Assembly: GCA_026398815.1 (NCBI GenBank)
Contig: JAPLSA010000024.1
Span: 123,768-187,767, forward strand
Reading direction: 5' to 3'
Source of the DNA: Gammaproteobacteria bacterium
GTDB taxonomy: Bacteria; Pseudomonadota; Gammaproteobacteria; Nevskiales; Nevskiaceae
DNA: 64,000 nt
Shown: positions 55,457 through 64,000 of the stretch, in pieces
How the letters are laid out: the number at the start of each line of letters is the position of its first letter
Numbering within the stretch: the first letter of the stretch is position 1
Notes under the pieces: model-generated
What the model saw: the letters and a program-made list of their open reading frames with translations, nothing else
Told to the model about the DNA's origin: nothing
Database searches by the model: none
Made by a program: the position numbers and the translations under genes

Positions 55457-57829
55457 ATGGCGACACCGACGGTACTGTGGTTCAAGCAGCTGGGCATGCA
55501 CGACGTGGAACTGGTCGGCGGCAAGAACTCCTCGCTCGGCGAGATGATCCAGCATCTGACCAAGCTGGGCGTGTCGGTTCCCGACGGCTTTGCCACCACG
55601 GCGCAGGCCTATCGCGAGTTCCTGAGCCATGAAGGCCTGGCCGATCGCATCAACGCCCAGCTCGACGATCTCGACGTCGACGATGTCGTCAAGCTCGCCA
55701 AGGTCGGCAAGAACATCCGCGATGCGGTGATGAAAGCGCCGTTCCCGGCTGCGCTGGAAGCCGAGATCCGCACTGCCTACGACCAGCTGCTGGCCGAAGC
55801 CGGCGTGGAAATCTCGGTCGCCGTGCGCTCGTCGGCGACCGCCGAGGATCTGCCGGACGCCTCCTTCGCCGGCCAGCAGGAAACCTTCCTGAACGTCCGT
55901 GGCATCGACGACGTGCTGGCCAAGATGAAGGAAGTTTTCGCGTCGCTGTTCAACGACCGCGCGATCGCCTACCGCGTGCACAAGAACTTCGATCACTCGA
56001 AGGTCGCGCTGTCCGCCGGCGTGCAGCGCATGGTGCGCTCGGACGTCGGATCAAGCGGCGTGATGTTCACGATGGACACCGAGTCGGGCTTCCGCGACGC
56101 CGTGTTCATCACTTCCAGCTACGGCCTCGGCGAAGCCGTGGTGCAGGGCGCGGTGAATCCGGACGAGTTCTATGTCTACAAGCCGGCGCTGGCCGCCGGC
56201 CGCCCGGCGATCCTGAAGCGCGGGCTCGGCGAAAAAGCCAAGAAGATGGTCTACGCCGACCCGGCCGGCGGCAAAGCGGTCGAGTTCACCTCGGTGGCCG
56301 ATGCCGACCGCCGCCAGTTCTCGCTGAACGACGCTCAGATCACCGACCTCGCCCGTCAGGCGCTGATCATCGAGAAGCATTACCAGCGGCCGATGGACAT
56401 CGAATGGGGTCTCGATGGCACCGACGGCAAGCTGTACATCCTGCAGGCGCGCCCGGAAACGGTGCAGTCGCGTGCCGGTGGCAGCCGCCTGCGGCGCTAC
56501 AAGCTGAAGTCGAAGGGCAAGGTGCTGATCGAAGGCCGCGCGATCGGCCAGAAGATCGGCGCCGGCCGGGTGCGCTTCCTGAACTCGATCGAGCAGATGG
56601 AAAGAGTGCAGCCCGGCGACGTGCTGGTCACCGACATGACCGATCCCGACTGGGAGCCGGTGATGAAGCGCGCCAGCGCCATCGTCACCAACCGCGGCGG
56701 CCGGACCTGCCACGCAGCGATCATCGCCCGTGAACTGGGCATCCCGGCGGTGGTCGGCACCGGCAACGCGACGACCGTGCTGAAGGACGGCACCGACGTC
56801 ACCGTGAGCTGCGCCGAAGGCGATACCGGCTTCGTCTACGAGGGTCACGTCGACTACGCCGTCGACGAGATCGAGCTCGACAAGATGCCGGACATCCCGG
56901 TCAAGATCATGATGAACGTCGGCACGCCGGAGCAGGCGTTCGACTTCGCCAGCCTGCCGCACAAGGGCGTCGGCCTCGCCCGTCTGGAATTCATCGTCAA
57001 CCGCCAGATCGGCATCCACCCGCAGGCGCTGCTGGAACTGGACAAGCAGACCCCGGAACTACGCCGGATCATCGACCCGATGATCGCCGCCTACCCGAGC
57101 CCGCTCGACTACTTCTGGATGCGCATGGCCGAGGGCATCGCGATGATCGCGGCCGCCTTCGCGCCGGAGCCGGTGATCGTGCGCCTGTCCGACTTCAAGT
57201 CGAACGAGTACGCCAACCTGGTCGCCGGCGGTCGCTACGAGCCGCACGAGGAAAACCCGATGCTCGGTTTCCGCGGCGCGTCGCGCTACATCTCCAAGGA
57301 CTTCCGTCCCTGCTTCGACCTCGAATGCAAGGCGCTGAAGTACGTCCGCGACGAGATGGGCCTGACCAATGTGCAGGTGATGGTGCCGTTCGTCCGCACC
57401 CTGGCCGAAGCCAAGGGCGTGTCGGACATCCTGGCCGCCAATGGCATGAAGCGCGGCGACAACGGCCTGAAGCTGATCATGATGTGCGAGCTGCCGAGCA
57501 ACGCCGTGATGGCGGACGAGTTCCTCGAGTACTTCGACGGCTTCTCGATCGGCTCCAACGACATGACCCAGCTGACGCTCGGCCTTGATCGCGATTCCGG
57601 CCTCGTCGCCAGCGGCTTCGACGAGCGCGATCCGGCGGTCAAGAAGATGCTGTCGATGGCGATCTCAGCCTGCAAGCGCGCCAACAAGTACGTCGGCATC
57701 TGCGGCCAGGGCCCGAGCGACCACCCGGATCTGGCCAAGTGGCTGCTCGACCAGGGCATCGAGTCGATGAGCCTGAACCCCGACACGGTCGTCGAAACCT
57801 GGCTGTTCCTGGCCGGTCAGAAGGCCTGA
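55457..57829 (+). CDS. ppsA: Phosphoenolpyruvate synthase
   Basis: This 790-residue enzyme makes PEP from pyruvate and ATP in gluconeogenesis. The N-terminal ATP-binding part holds [13 protein letters not shown] and [26 protein letters not shown]. The phosphohistidine domain is [21 protein letters not shown], and the C-terminal PEP-binding part includes [20 protein letters not shown]. The ATG at 55457 was chosen; ten upstream codons are open. Its regulator PpsR is encoded divergently. Confidence 0.97.
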   Translation: MATPTVLWFKQLGMHDVELVGGKNSSLGEMIQHLTKLGVSVPDGFATTAQAYREFLSHEGLADRINAQLDDLDVDDVVKLAKVGKNIRDAVMKAPFPAALEAEIRTAYDQLLAEAGVEISVAVRSSATAEDLPDASFAGQQETFLNVRGIDDVLAKMKEVFASLFNDRAIAYRVHKNFDHSKVALSAGVQRMVRSDVGSSGVMFTMDTESGFRDAVFITSSYGLGEAVVQGAVNPDEFYVYKPALAAGRPAILKRGLGEKAKKMVYADPAGGKAVEFTSVADADRRQFSLNDAQITDLARQALIIEKHYQRPMDIEWGLDGTDGKLYILQARPETVQSRAGGSRLRRYKLKSKGKVLIEGRAIGQKIGAGRVRFLNSIEQMERVQPGDVLVTDMTDPDWEPVMKRASAIVTNRGGRTCHAAIIARELGIPAVVGTGNATTVLKDGTDVTVSCAEGDTGFVYEGHVDYAVDEIELDKMPDIPVKIMMNVGTPEQAFDFASLPHKGVGLARLEFIVNRQIGIHPQALLELDKQTPELRRIIDPMIAAYPSPLDYFWMRMAEGIAMIAAAFAPEPVIVRLSDFKSNEYANLVAGGRYEPHEENPMLGFRGASRYISKDFRPCFDLECKALKYVRDEMGLTNVQVMVPFVRTLAEAKGVSDILAANGMKRGDNGLKLIMMCELPSNAVMADEFLEYFDGFSIGSNDMTQLTLGLDRDSGLVASGFDERDPAVKKMLSMAISACKRANKYVGICGQGPSDHPDLAKWLLDQGIESMSLNPDTVVETWLFLAGQKA

Positions 57830-57849
57830 GGCCGGTCGGCCGCGCGGCG

Positions 57850-58491
57850 ATGATGCGTCTGCCGCTCGTCGTCGCGCTGCTGGCGGGGCTGCTCGCCGGC
57901 ACCGCCACGGCTCGCGAACACCGGCCGCGCGATGCGGCCGGCGTGTTCGACTACTACGTGCTGAGCCTGTCCTGGTCGCCGGAGTACTGCGCCAGCCGCC
58001 GGCGCGTCGAAGACCCGCAGTGCGCGCGTCCCTACGCGTTCGTCGCTCACGGCCTGTGGCCGCAGAACGAACGTGGCTGGCCGCAGGACTGCGAGACCCG
58101 CGAGCAGGTGCCGGAGGCGACGATCAACCGGCTGCTGCCGATCATGCCGAGCCGCAGCCTGATCATTCACGAGTGGCGCAAGCACGGCAGCTGCAGCGGC
58201 CTGGGGGCGGATCGCTACTTCGCGGCGCTGGAGCGCCGCTATCAGGCCATCCGCATTCCGGAACGCTACCAGCGGCTGCCGGAACCGCTCGACCTCGACA
58301 CCGATGAACTGCGCCGCGACCTGCTGGATGCCAACCCGGCGCTACGGGCGGACAGCCTGGTGCTGCAGTGCAAGGGTCGCTACCTGCAGGAAGTCCGTCT
58401 GTGCTTCGACCGCAACAACACCTCGCGTGCCTGCGGAGCGGACCTGCGCGACGGTTGCGGTGACCACGTGGTGCTGCGCCCGATGCGCTGA
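57850..58491 (+). CDS. RNase T2-family ribonuclease
   Basis: This 213-residue exported enzyme has a signal peptide (to about ATA) and both active-site blocks, AHGLWPQNE and IIHEWRKHGSCSG, with their catalytic His and Glu residues. Cysteines are spaced for disulfides (C-A-S-R, PQCARP, DCET, CRACGADLRDGC). It cleaves RNA through a 2',3'-cyclic intermediate in the periplasm and may supply nucleotides or phosphate. A second ATG follows one codon later. It starts 20 bases after ppsA. Confidence 0.93.
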   Translation: MMRLPLVVALLAGLLAGTATAREHRPRDAAGVFDYYVLSLSWSPEYCASRRRVEDPQCARPYAFVAHGLWPQNERGWPQDCETREQVPEATINRLLPIMPSRSLIIHEWRKHGSCSGLGADRYFAALERRYQAIRIPERYQRLPEPLDLDTDELRRDLLDANPALRADSLVLQCKGRYLQEVRLCFDRNNTSRACGADLRDGCGDHVVLRPMR

Positions 58492-58522
58492 GGCGCCCGG
58501 CTCATGGCACGGCGGCGCGGCT

Positions 58523-59722
58523 TCAGAGCTTGCGCAGGTCGTCGCCCGTCATCGCCGGCAGGCGCTGCCTCGGCACCGTCACCGGCAACCGCAAGTGGAA
58601 CTGCGTGCCGCTGTCGTCGGCCGTCGCGTGGATGCTGCCACCGTGGTACTCGGCGATCTTGCGGCAAATCGCCAGCCCGATGCCGGTGCCCTCGTAGTCG
58701 TCGGGACCATGCAGCCGCTTGAAGATCGCGAATACCGCATCGAGCTGGTCCTGCGGGATGCCGATGCCGTTGTCGGCGATCGTCAGCTCCCAGAAATCGC
58801 CGTCGCGGATGATGTCGATGCGGATCTTCGGCCGCTCGCCGGGCTTCTGGAACTTGATCGCGTTGTCGATCAGGTTGTGCAGCAGCTGCACCAGCAGCCC
58901 GTGGTTGGCCTCGATCTCCGGCAGCGTGCCGACGGCGATATCGGCGCCGCTGCGGTCGATGGCCGCCTTCAGTCCCTTGAGCGTGCGGGTCAGGGTGTCG
59001 GCCAGCGGCTTGCGTTCGATGCCGGCGGTGTCGCTGCGCCCGACCCGTGACAGCGTCAGCAGGTCATGGATCAGCTGCTGCATCTGCCGCGCGCCCTTGT
59101 CGATGTAGTCGAGGAACTCCAGCGCATCGCCATCGAGCTTGTCGCGGTGGCGCCGGGTCAGCAGCTGCGAGAAGCCGGAAATGGTCCTGAGCGGCGCCTG
59201 CAGGTCGTGCGAGGTGATGTAGGCGAACTGCTCCAGCTCGCGCACGGCGCGGTTCATCCGGTCCAGCGAACGGCGCATGTCTTCTTCGGCTTGTTCGCGG
59301 GAGGCGATCTCCTCCCGCAGCCGCTGGTTGGCTTCCGCCAGTTCCTCCGGCGAGCGCATCGCCAGCAGCCTCGGCACCAGCGGCACGATGGCGATCGCGG
59401 TGGCCAGCGACACGGCGGCAGTGACGGCTTTCTCGATGCCCTGCAGGTAATAGATCGGCGACCAGATGGCGACGATGCCCAGCACATGGCTCAGGCCGCA
59501 CAGCACGATGAAGGCCGCGAACAGCGCCACCGCCCAGCCGAACGGCAGCGGCTGGCGCCGGCGGCGGATGTAGTACAGCAGCAGCGCGGGGATCACGAAG
59601 TACGACACGGCGGTCACCGCGTCGGCGGCCACGTGCAGCCAGATCAGGTCCGGCCGCAGCTGGAAACAGATGCCGTGCGGCAGCAGCCCGGTACCACCCG
59701 CCGTGAAGAAGGAAGCCGCCAT
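58523..59722 (-). CDS. Sensor histidine kinase with ethylene-receptor-like membrane domain
   Basis: This 399-residue kinase has three N-terminal helices (about 28-120) with the ETR1 ethylene/copper pattern: Asp34, Tyr41, Ile44-Pro45, and Cys75-x3-His79 in FIVLCGLSH. A coiled-coil linker (EELAEANQRLREEIASREQAEEDM) follows. The kinase core has the phosphoacceptor in FAYITSHDLQAPLRTISGFSQLL, N-box NLIDNAIKFQ, DNGIGI and GTGIGLAI. No GAF domain is present between them. It is 21 bases downstream of a response regulator gene. Copper and ethylene binding is inferred from motif conservation. Confidence 0.88.
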   Translation of the reverse strand: MAASFFTAGGTGLLPHGICFQLRPDLIWLHVAADAVTAVSYFVIPALLLYYIRRRRQPLPFGWAVALFAAFIVLCGLSHVLGIVAIWSPIYYLQGIEKAVTAAVSLATAIAIVPLVPRLLAMRSPEELAEANQRLREEIASREQAEEDMRRSLDRMNRAVRELEQFAYITSHDLQAPLRTISGFSQLLTRRHRDKLDGDALEFLDYIDKGARQMQQLIHDLLTLSRVGRSDTAGIERKPLADTLTRTLKGLKAAIDRSGADIAVGTLPEIEANHGLLVQLLHNLIDNAIKFQKPGERPKIRIDIIRDGDFWELTIADNGIGIPQDQLDAVFAIFKRLHGPDDYEGTGIGLAICRKIAEYHGGSIHATADDSGTQFHLRLPVTVPRQRLPAMTGDDLRKL

Positions 59723-59743
59723 GTCGACCTCAGCGATCGCGCA

Positions 59744-60244
59744 TCACGGCTGCCCGCCGTCGGCATCGGGCCGTGGGGGCAGGATCACCAGCCGCAGCCA
59801 GAAGTCGCGCAGCGCTTCGGCGAGGCGGAAGAAATCGCCCAGGTCGACCGGCTTCGACAGGTAGCAGTTGGCATGCGCGTCGTAGCTGGCGGTGATGTCG
59901 CTTTCGGCGGTGGAAGTCGACAGCACCAGCACCGGCGTGCGGCGCAGCGCCGGATCGCTCTTGATCGTGCGCAGCACCTCGCGGCCATCGATGCCCGGCA
60001 GGTTGAGATCAAGCAGCACCAGATCCGGCTGCCGCGCGCCGGCGTACTCGCCTTCACGGCGGATCGCGCGCAGGGCCTTTTCGCCGTCGCCGGCAATCAG
60101 CAGCTCGTGCGGCAGGCCGGTTTCGCGCAGCACTTCCTGCATCAGCCGGACATCGGCGATCGAATCCTCGACCAGCAGGATCACGGCGGCGCGCGCGCCA
60201 CCGCTGGCAGGCGGCGCAGCGGCGGCGGAATCGGAATGCATCAT
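59744..60244 (-). CDS. Single-domain response regulator (Rcp1-like)
   Basis: This 166-residue protein is one receiver domain: acidic LVEDSIAD, phosphoacceptor Asp in LVLLDLNLPGIDG, switch Ser in VLVLSTST and conserved Lys in YLSKPVDLGDF. No output domain is attached; about 22 N-terminal residues are Ala-rich. The ATG at 60244 has AGGAG seven bases upstream. It precedes the ethylene-receptor-like kinase in a two-gene unit and resembles Rcp1 regulators that pair with phytochrome-type kinases. Confidence 0.92.
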   Translation of the reverse strand: MMHSDSAAAAPPASGGARAAVILLVEDSIADVRLMQEVLRETGLPHELLIAGDGEKALRAIRREGEYAGARQPDLVLLDLNLPGIDGREVLRTIKSDPALRRTPVLVLSTSTAESDITASYDAHANCYLSKPVDLGDFFRLAEALRDFWLRLVILPPRPDADGGQP

Positions 60245-60480
60245 CGGGTCGCTCCTGCGCGACCGGTCAACCGGCATGGATTCGGCATGGTGGGAGCTCC
60301 GGCAGCGCCGGCAGAAATGAACGAGTTGGCAATGTAATGAGGCGACCGGCGATGCGGCGAGATTTCATACCGATGGCACCGGCATCCGGACAGACGGCAG
60401 CCGGTCGCCGGCCGCGCAGCCCCCGCCCCGGTGACCCAGCCGATAGACTGCCGCGCCCCGCCCCTGCCCGTTGACCCGCG

Positions 60481-61383
60481 ATGTCCGATGACCTGCGCCG
60501 CGGCGCCTTCTATGCCCTCTCGGCAGCCGCCGCGATGGCGCTCGGCGCCACCTGCATCAAGGGCGCATCGGGATCGGTTCCGGGGCCGGTGATCGTGTTT
60601 TTCCGCGCCACCATCGGCTTGCTGCTGATGGCTCCGTGGCTGGTGCGCGGCGGCCGCAGCTTGATGACGACGCAACGTTTCGGCGGCCATCTGTGGCGCG
60701 CCGGCTTCGGCCTGATCTCGATGTACGGCTATTTCCACGCGCTCGGCCATCTGCCGCTGGCCGAAGCGGTGCTGCTGACCTACACGATGCCGCTGTTCGC
60801 GCCGTTCATCGGCTGGCTGTGGCTGGCCGAAAAGCCGCCGCCGAGTGCGCTGCCGGCGGCGCTGATCGGCCTGGCCGGCATCACGTTGATCGTCAAGCCG
60901 GGAGGCGAAGGGCTGACCAGCCTCGCGGCGCTGATCGGCGCCACCTCGGGCATCAGCGCGGCGGCGGCGATGATCGGCATCCGCCGGATCAGCGATACCG
61001 AACCGGCGTCGCGGATCGTCTTCTATTTCCTGCTGCTGTCGAGCATCGCCGCCGCCGCGCCGCTGCCCTGGGTCTGGAAGACGCCGGACCTGCCGGGCTG
61101 GGGCTGGCTGCTCGGCGTCGGCGCATTCGCCACCGCCGGCCAGTTCCTGCTGACCCGCGCCTATTCGGTCGCCACCGCGTCCTACATCGGCCCGTTCACG
61201 TATACCTCGGTGATCTTCGCCGGCGCCCTGGGCTGGGCCTTGTGGGGCGAGGCACCGGATCGCTGGTCCCTGCTCGGCATTGGCTTAGTGATCGGCTCCT
61301 GTCTGGTCACGCTGCTGCCACGGCGGCGGCCGGTATTGAAGACGCGTCCGGACGAGCGCATCGACGCCCGTTCCGATGCCTGA
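60481..61383 (+). CDS. EamA/DMT-family transporter
   Basis: This 300-residue inner membrane protein has ten predicted hydrophobic segments in two EamA repeats ([20 protein letters not shown] at the start; [21 protein letters not shown] in the second half). [14 protein letters not shown] and [20 protein letters not shown] are typical. It exports or imports small metabolites; the substrate is not predictable. It is divergent from the response regulator and 71 bases before uvrB. Confidence 0.9.
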   Translation: MSDDLRRGAFYALSAAAAMALGATCIKGASGSVPGPVIVFFRATIGLLLMAPWLVRGGRSLMTTQRFGGHLWRAGFGLISMYGYFHALGHLPLAEAVLLTYTMPLFAPFIGWLWLAEKPPPSALPAALIGLAGITLIVKPGGEGLTSLAALIGATSGISAAAAMIGIRRISDTEPASRIVFYFLLLSSIAAAAPLPWVWKTPDLPGWGWLLGVGAFATAGQFLLTRAYSVATASYIGPFTYTSVIFAGALGWALWGEAPDRWSLLGIGLVIGSCLVTLLPRRRPVLKTRPDERIDARSDA

Positions 61384-61454
61384 GCCGCTGTCCGGCGTGG
61401 CTGGCACGGCGACGCAGCGGTAACCTGTCCAGTCCTCTTTCAAACCTGCACGCC

Positions 61455-63536
<2,082 letters not shown>

Positions 63537-63561
63537 AATTTCCGGATCCCGCAGGAAAAGC

Positions 63562-63591
63562 TTGCGCGATTCGCCGTCGGTACCGTATAGT
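63562..63591 (+). promoter_or_regulatory. Promoter of tRNA-Val
   Basis: -35 TTGCGC (63562-63567), an 18-bp spacer and -10 TATAGT (63586-63591) lie 12 bases before the tRNA 5' end. The GC-rich surroundings make the boxes stand out. Confidence 0.65.
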
Positions 63592-63603
63592 TTCTGACTA
63601 CGC

Positions 63604-63680
63604 AGGCGCGTAGCTCAGCTGGTTAGAGCACCACCTTGACATGGTGGGGGTCGATGGTTCGAGTCCATTCGCGCCTACCA
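63604..63680 (+). tRNA. tRNA-Val (anticodon GAC)
   Basis: This 77-base cloverleaf has acceptor stem AGGCGCG paired with CGCGCCT, D-arm containing AGCTCAGCTGGTTAGAGC, anticodon stem CCACC/GGTGG with loop TTGACAT, T-arm with GGTTCGAGTCC and an encoded CCA end. Anticodon GAC reads GTC and GTT. A terminator follows. Confidence 0.96.
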
Positions 63681-63691
63681 ATTTGGCAACG

Positions 63692-63720
63692 AAAAGGCTT
63701 CGGGAAACCGGAGCCTTTTT
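63692..63720 (+). terminator. Rho-independent terminator after tRNA-Val
   Basis: AAAAGGCTTCGG pairs with CCGGAGCCTTTT around a GAAA loop, with one G-T pair, and ends in five T. It separates the tRNA from infC. Confidence 0.85.
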
Positions 63721-63782
63721 CGTATGCGAGGTCGCCGGCTGGGCCTACCGGCGCGCAACGCCGGCTTTCGGCGACTACGCAC

Positions 63783-63812
63783 TTGTTTCGCCGCCTGCGC
63801 ATTCCCTATAAT
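63783..63812 (+). promoter_or_regulatory. infC: Promoter upstream of infC
   Basis: -35 TTGTTT (63783-63788), an 18-bp spacer and a perfect -10 TATAAT (63807-63812) precede infC by about 68 bases. thrS, which often lies just upstream of infC, is absent here. Confidence 0.65.
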
Positions 63813-63879
63813 GCCGCTCTTAATCGGCGGGGGCCTGCGCTCGACCCGCCTTGTCTATGGGTTTTTGGGAGATACGCGT

Positions 63880-64000
63880 ATCAGCGCGGAACGTCAGGAT
63901 CGCCGGAACGATGAAATCAACGTACCTCGCGTACGTGTCATCGCCGATGACGGCGCACAGGTCGGCATCATGCTCACCCGTGACGCCATCGCCAAAGCCG
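63880..64000 (+). CDS. infC: Translation initiation factor IF-3, 5' part only, apparent ATC start
   Basis: Only the first 40 codons are in the window. The sequence RRNDEINVPRVRVIADDGAQVGIMLTRDAIAKA matches the N-terminal domain of IF-3 (EI..VRVI..DG.Q.GI). No ATG or GTG is in frame near the expected start. ATC at 63880 lies eight bases after GGGAG, a good Shine-Dalgarno sequence; a TTG at 63866 overlaps that sequence. A rare AUU/AUC/AUA-class start is the known basis of IF-3 autoregulation, because IF-3 rejects such codons. Confidence 0.85.
   Translation, partial: MSAERQDRRNDEINVPRVRVIADDGAQVGIMLTRDAIAKA

Noticed and set aside
60636..61454. 273-codon upstream extension of uvrB
   Set aside because: It overlaps the EamA transporter gene in another frame and lacks UvrB similarity; ATG 61455 gives normal length.

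Overview
The window is a gene-dense, high-GC chromosomal segment of a Gram-negative bacterium, most likely a gammaproteobacterium near Xanthomonadales/Nevskiales. This placement is inferred from gene order (miaB-ybeZ-ybeY-corC, prfB-lysS), two TonB-dependent receptors, a wax ester synthase/DGAT and codon use; no 16S gene is present to confirm it. No prophage, complete insertion sequence, integrase or CRISPR array was seen.

Layout. 1-3.4 kb: 5' end of an alginate-export-like porin and a TonB receptor, both leftward. 3.5-8.6 kb: a sulfate/thiosulfate ABC importer operon, sbp-cysP-cysT-cysW-cysA, with two binding proteins. 8.6-10.4 kb: a LysR regulator divergent from an SDR oxidoreductase. 10.4-13.4 kb: repeats, lysS, and prfB with its programmed +1 frameshift. 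13.6-15.1 kb: an OmpA-family protein. 15.6-21.8 kb: miaB, ybeZ, ybeY, corC, then an Lnb-like (DUF4105) membrane protein where lnt usually sits, cytidine deaminase and a lipocalin. 21.8-30.4 kb: lipid and envelope genes (MFS-PlsC fusion, acyl-CoA dehydrogenase, SDR, wax ester synthase, sugar epimerase, LPG-synthase-like membrane protein). 30.4-32.1 kb: a PfpI-family gene, a GST remnant and a divergent TetR regulator. 32.1-38.3 kb: glycosyltransferases, SRP RNA, phosphomannomutase and an LtaS/sulfatase-like enzyme.

38.3-43.0 kb holds the most notable system: a Family 2A encapsulin (SrpI-type shell) with a cysteine desulfurase that carries a long disordered N-terminal cargo-loading region, plus an XRE regulator, a serine O-acetyltransferase and a rhodanese. 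Thiosulfate and sulfate imported by the 3.6-8.6 kb operon, O-acetylserine made by the acetyltransferase, and sulfur handling by rhodanese and desulfurase form a coherent sulfur/cysteine network. A 12-base motif (11 of 12 identical) lies upstream of both loci and resembles CysB-type sites.

43.1-52.3 kb: cytochrome b561, DUF1249, phosphoglucomutase, CinA-like amidase, MFS and RDD proteins, then a leftward phosphate-scavenging group (purple acid phosphatase, TonB receptor, and PhoD to 54.1 kb). 54.2-57.8 kb: ppsR, sugE and ppsA. 57.8-60.2 kb: RNase T2 and a two-component pair whose kinase has an ethylene-receptor-like membrane domain. 60.5-64 kb: EamA transporter, uvrB, tRNA-Val(GAC) and the 5' end of infC, which appears to use an ATC start.
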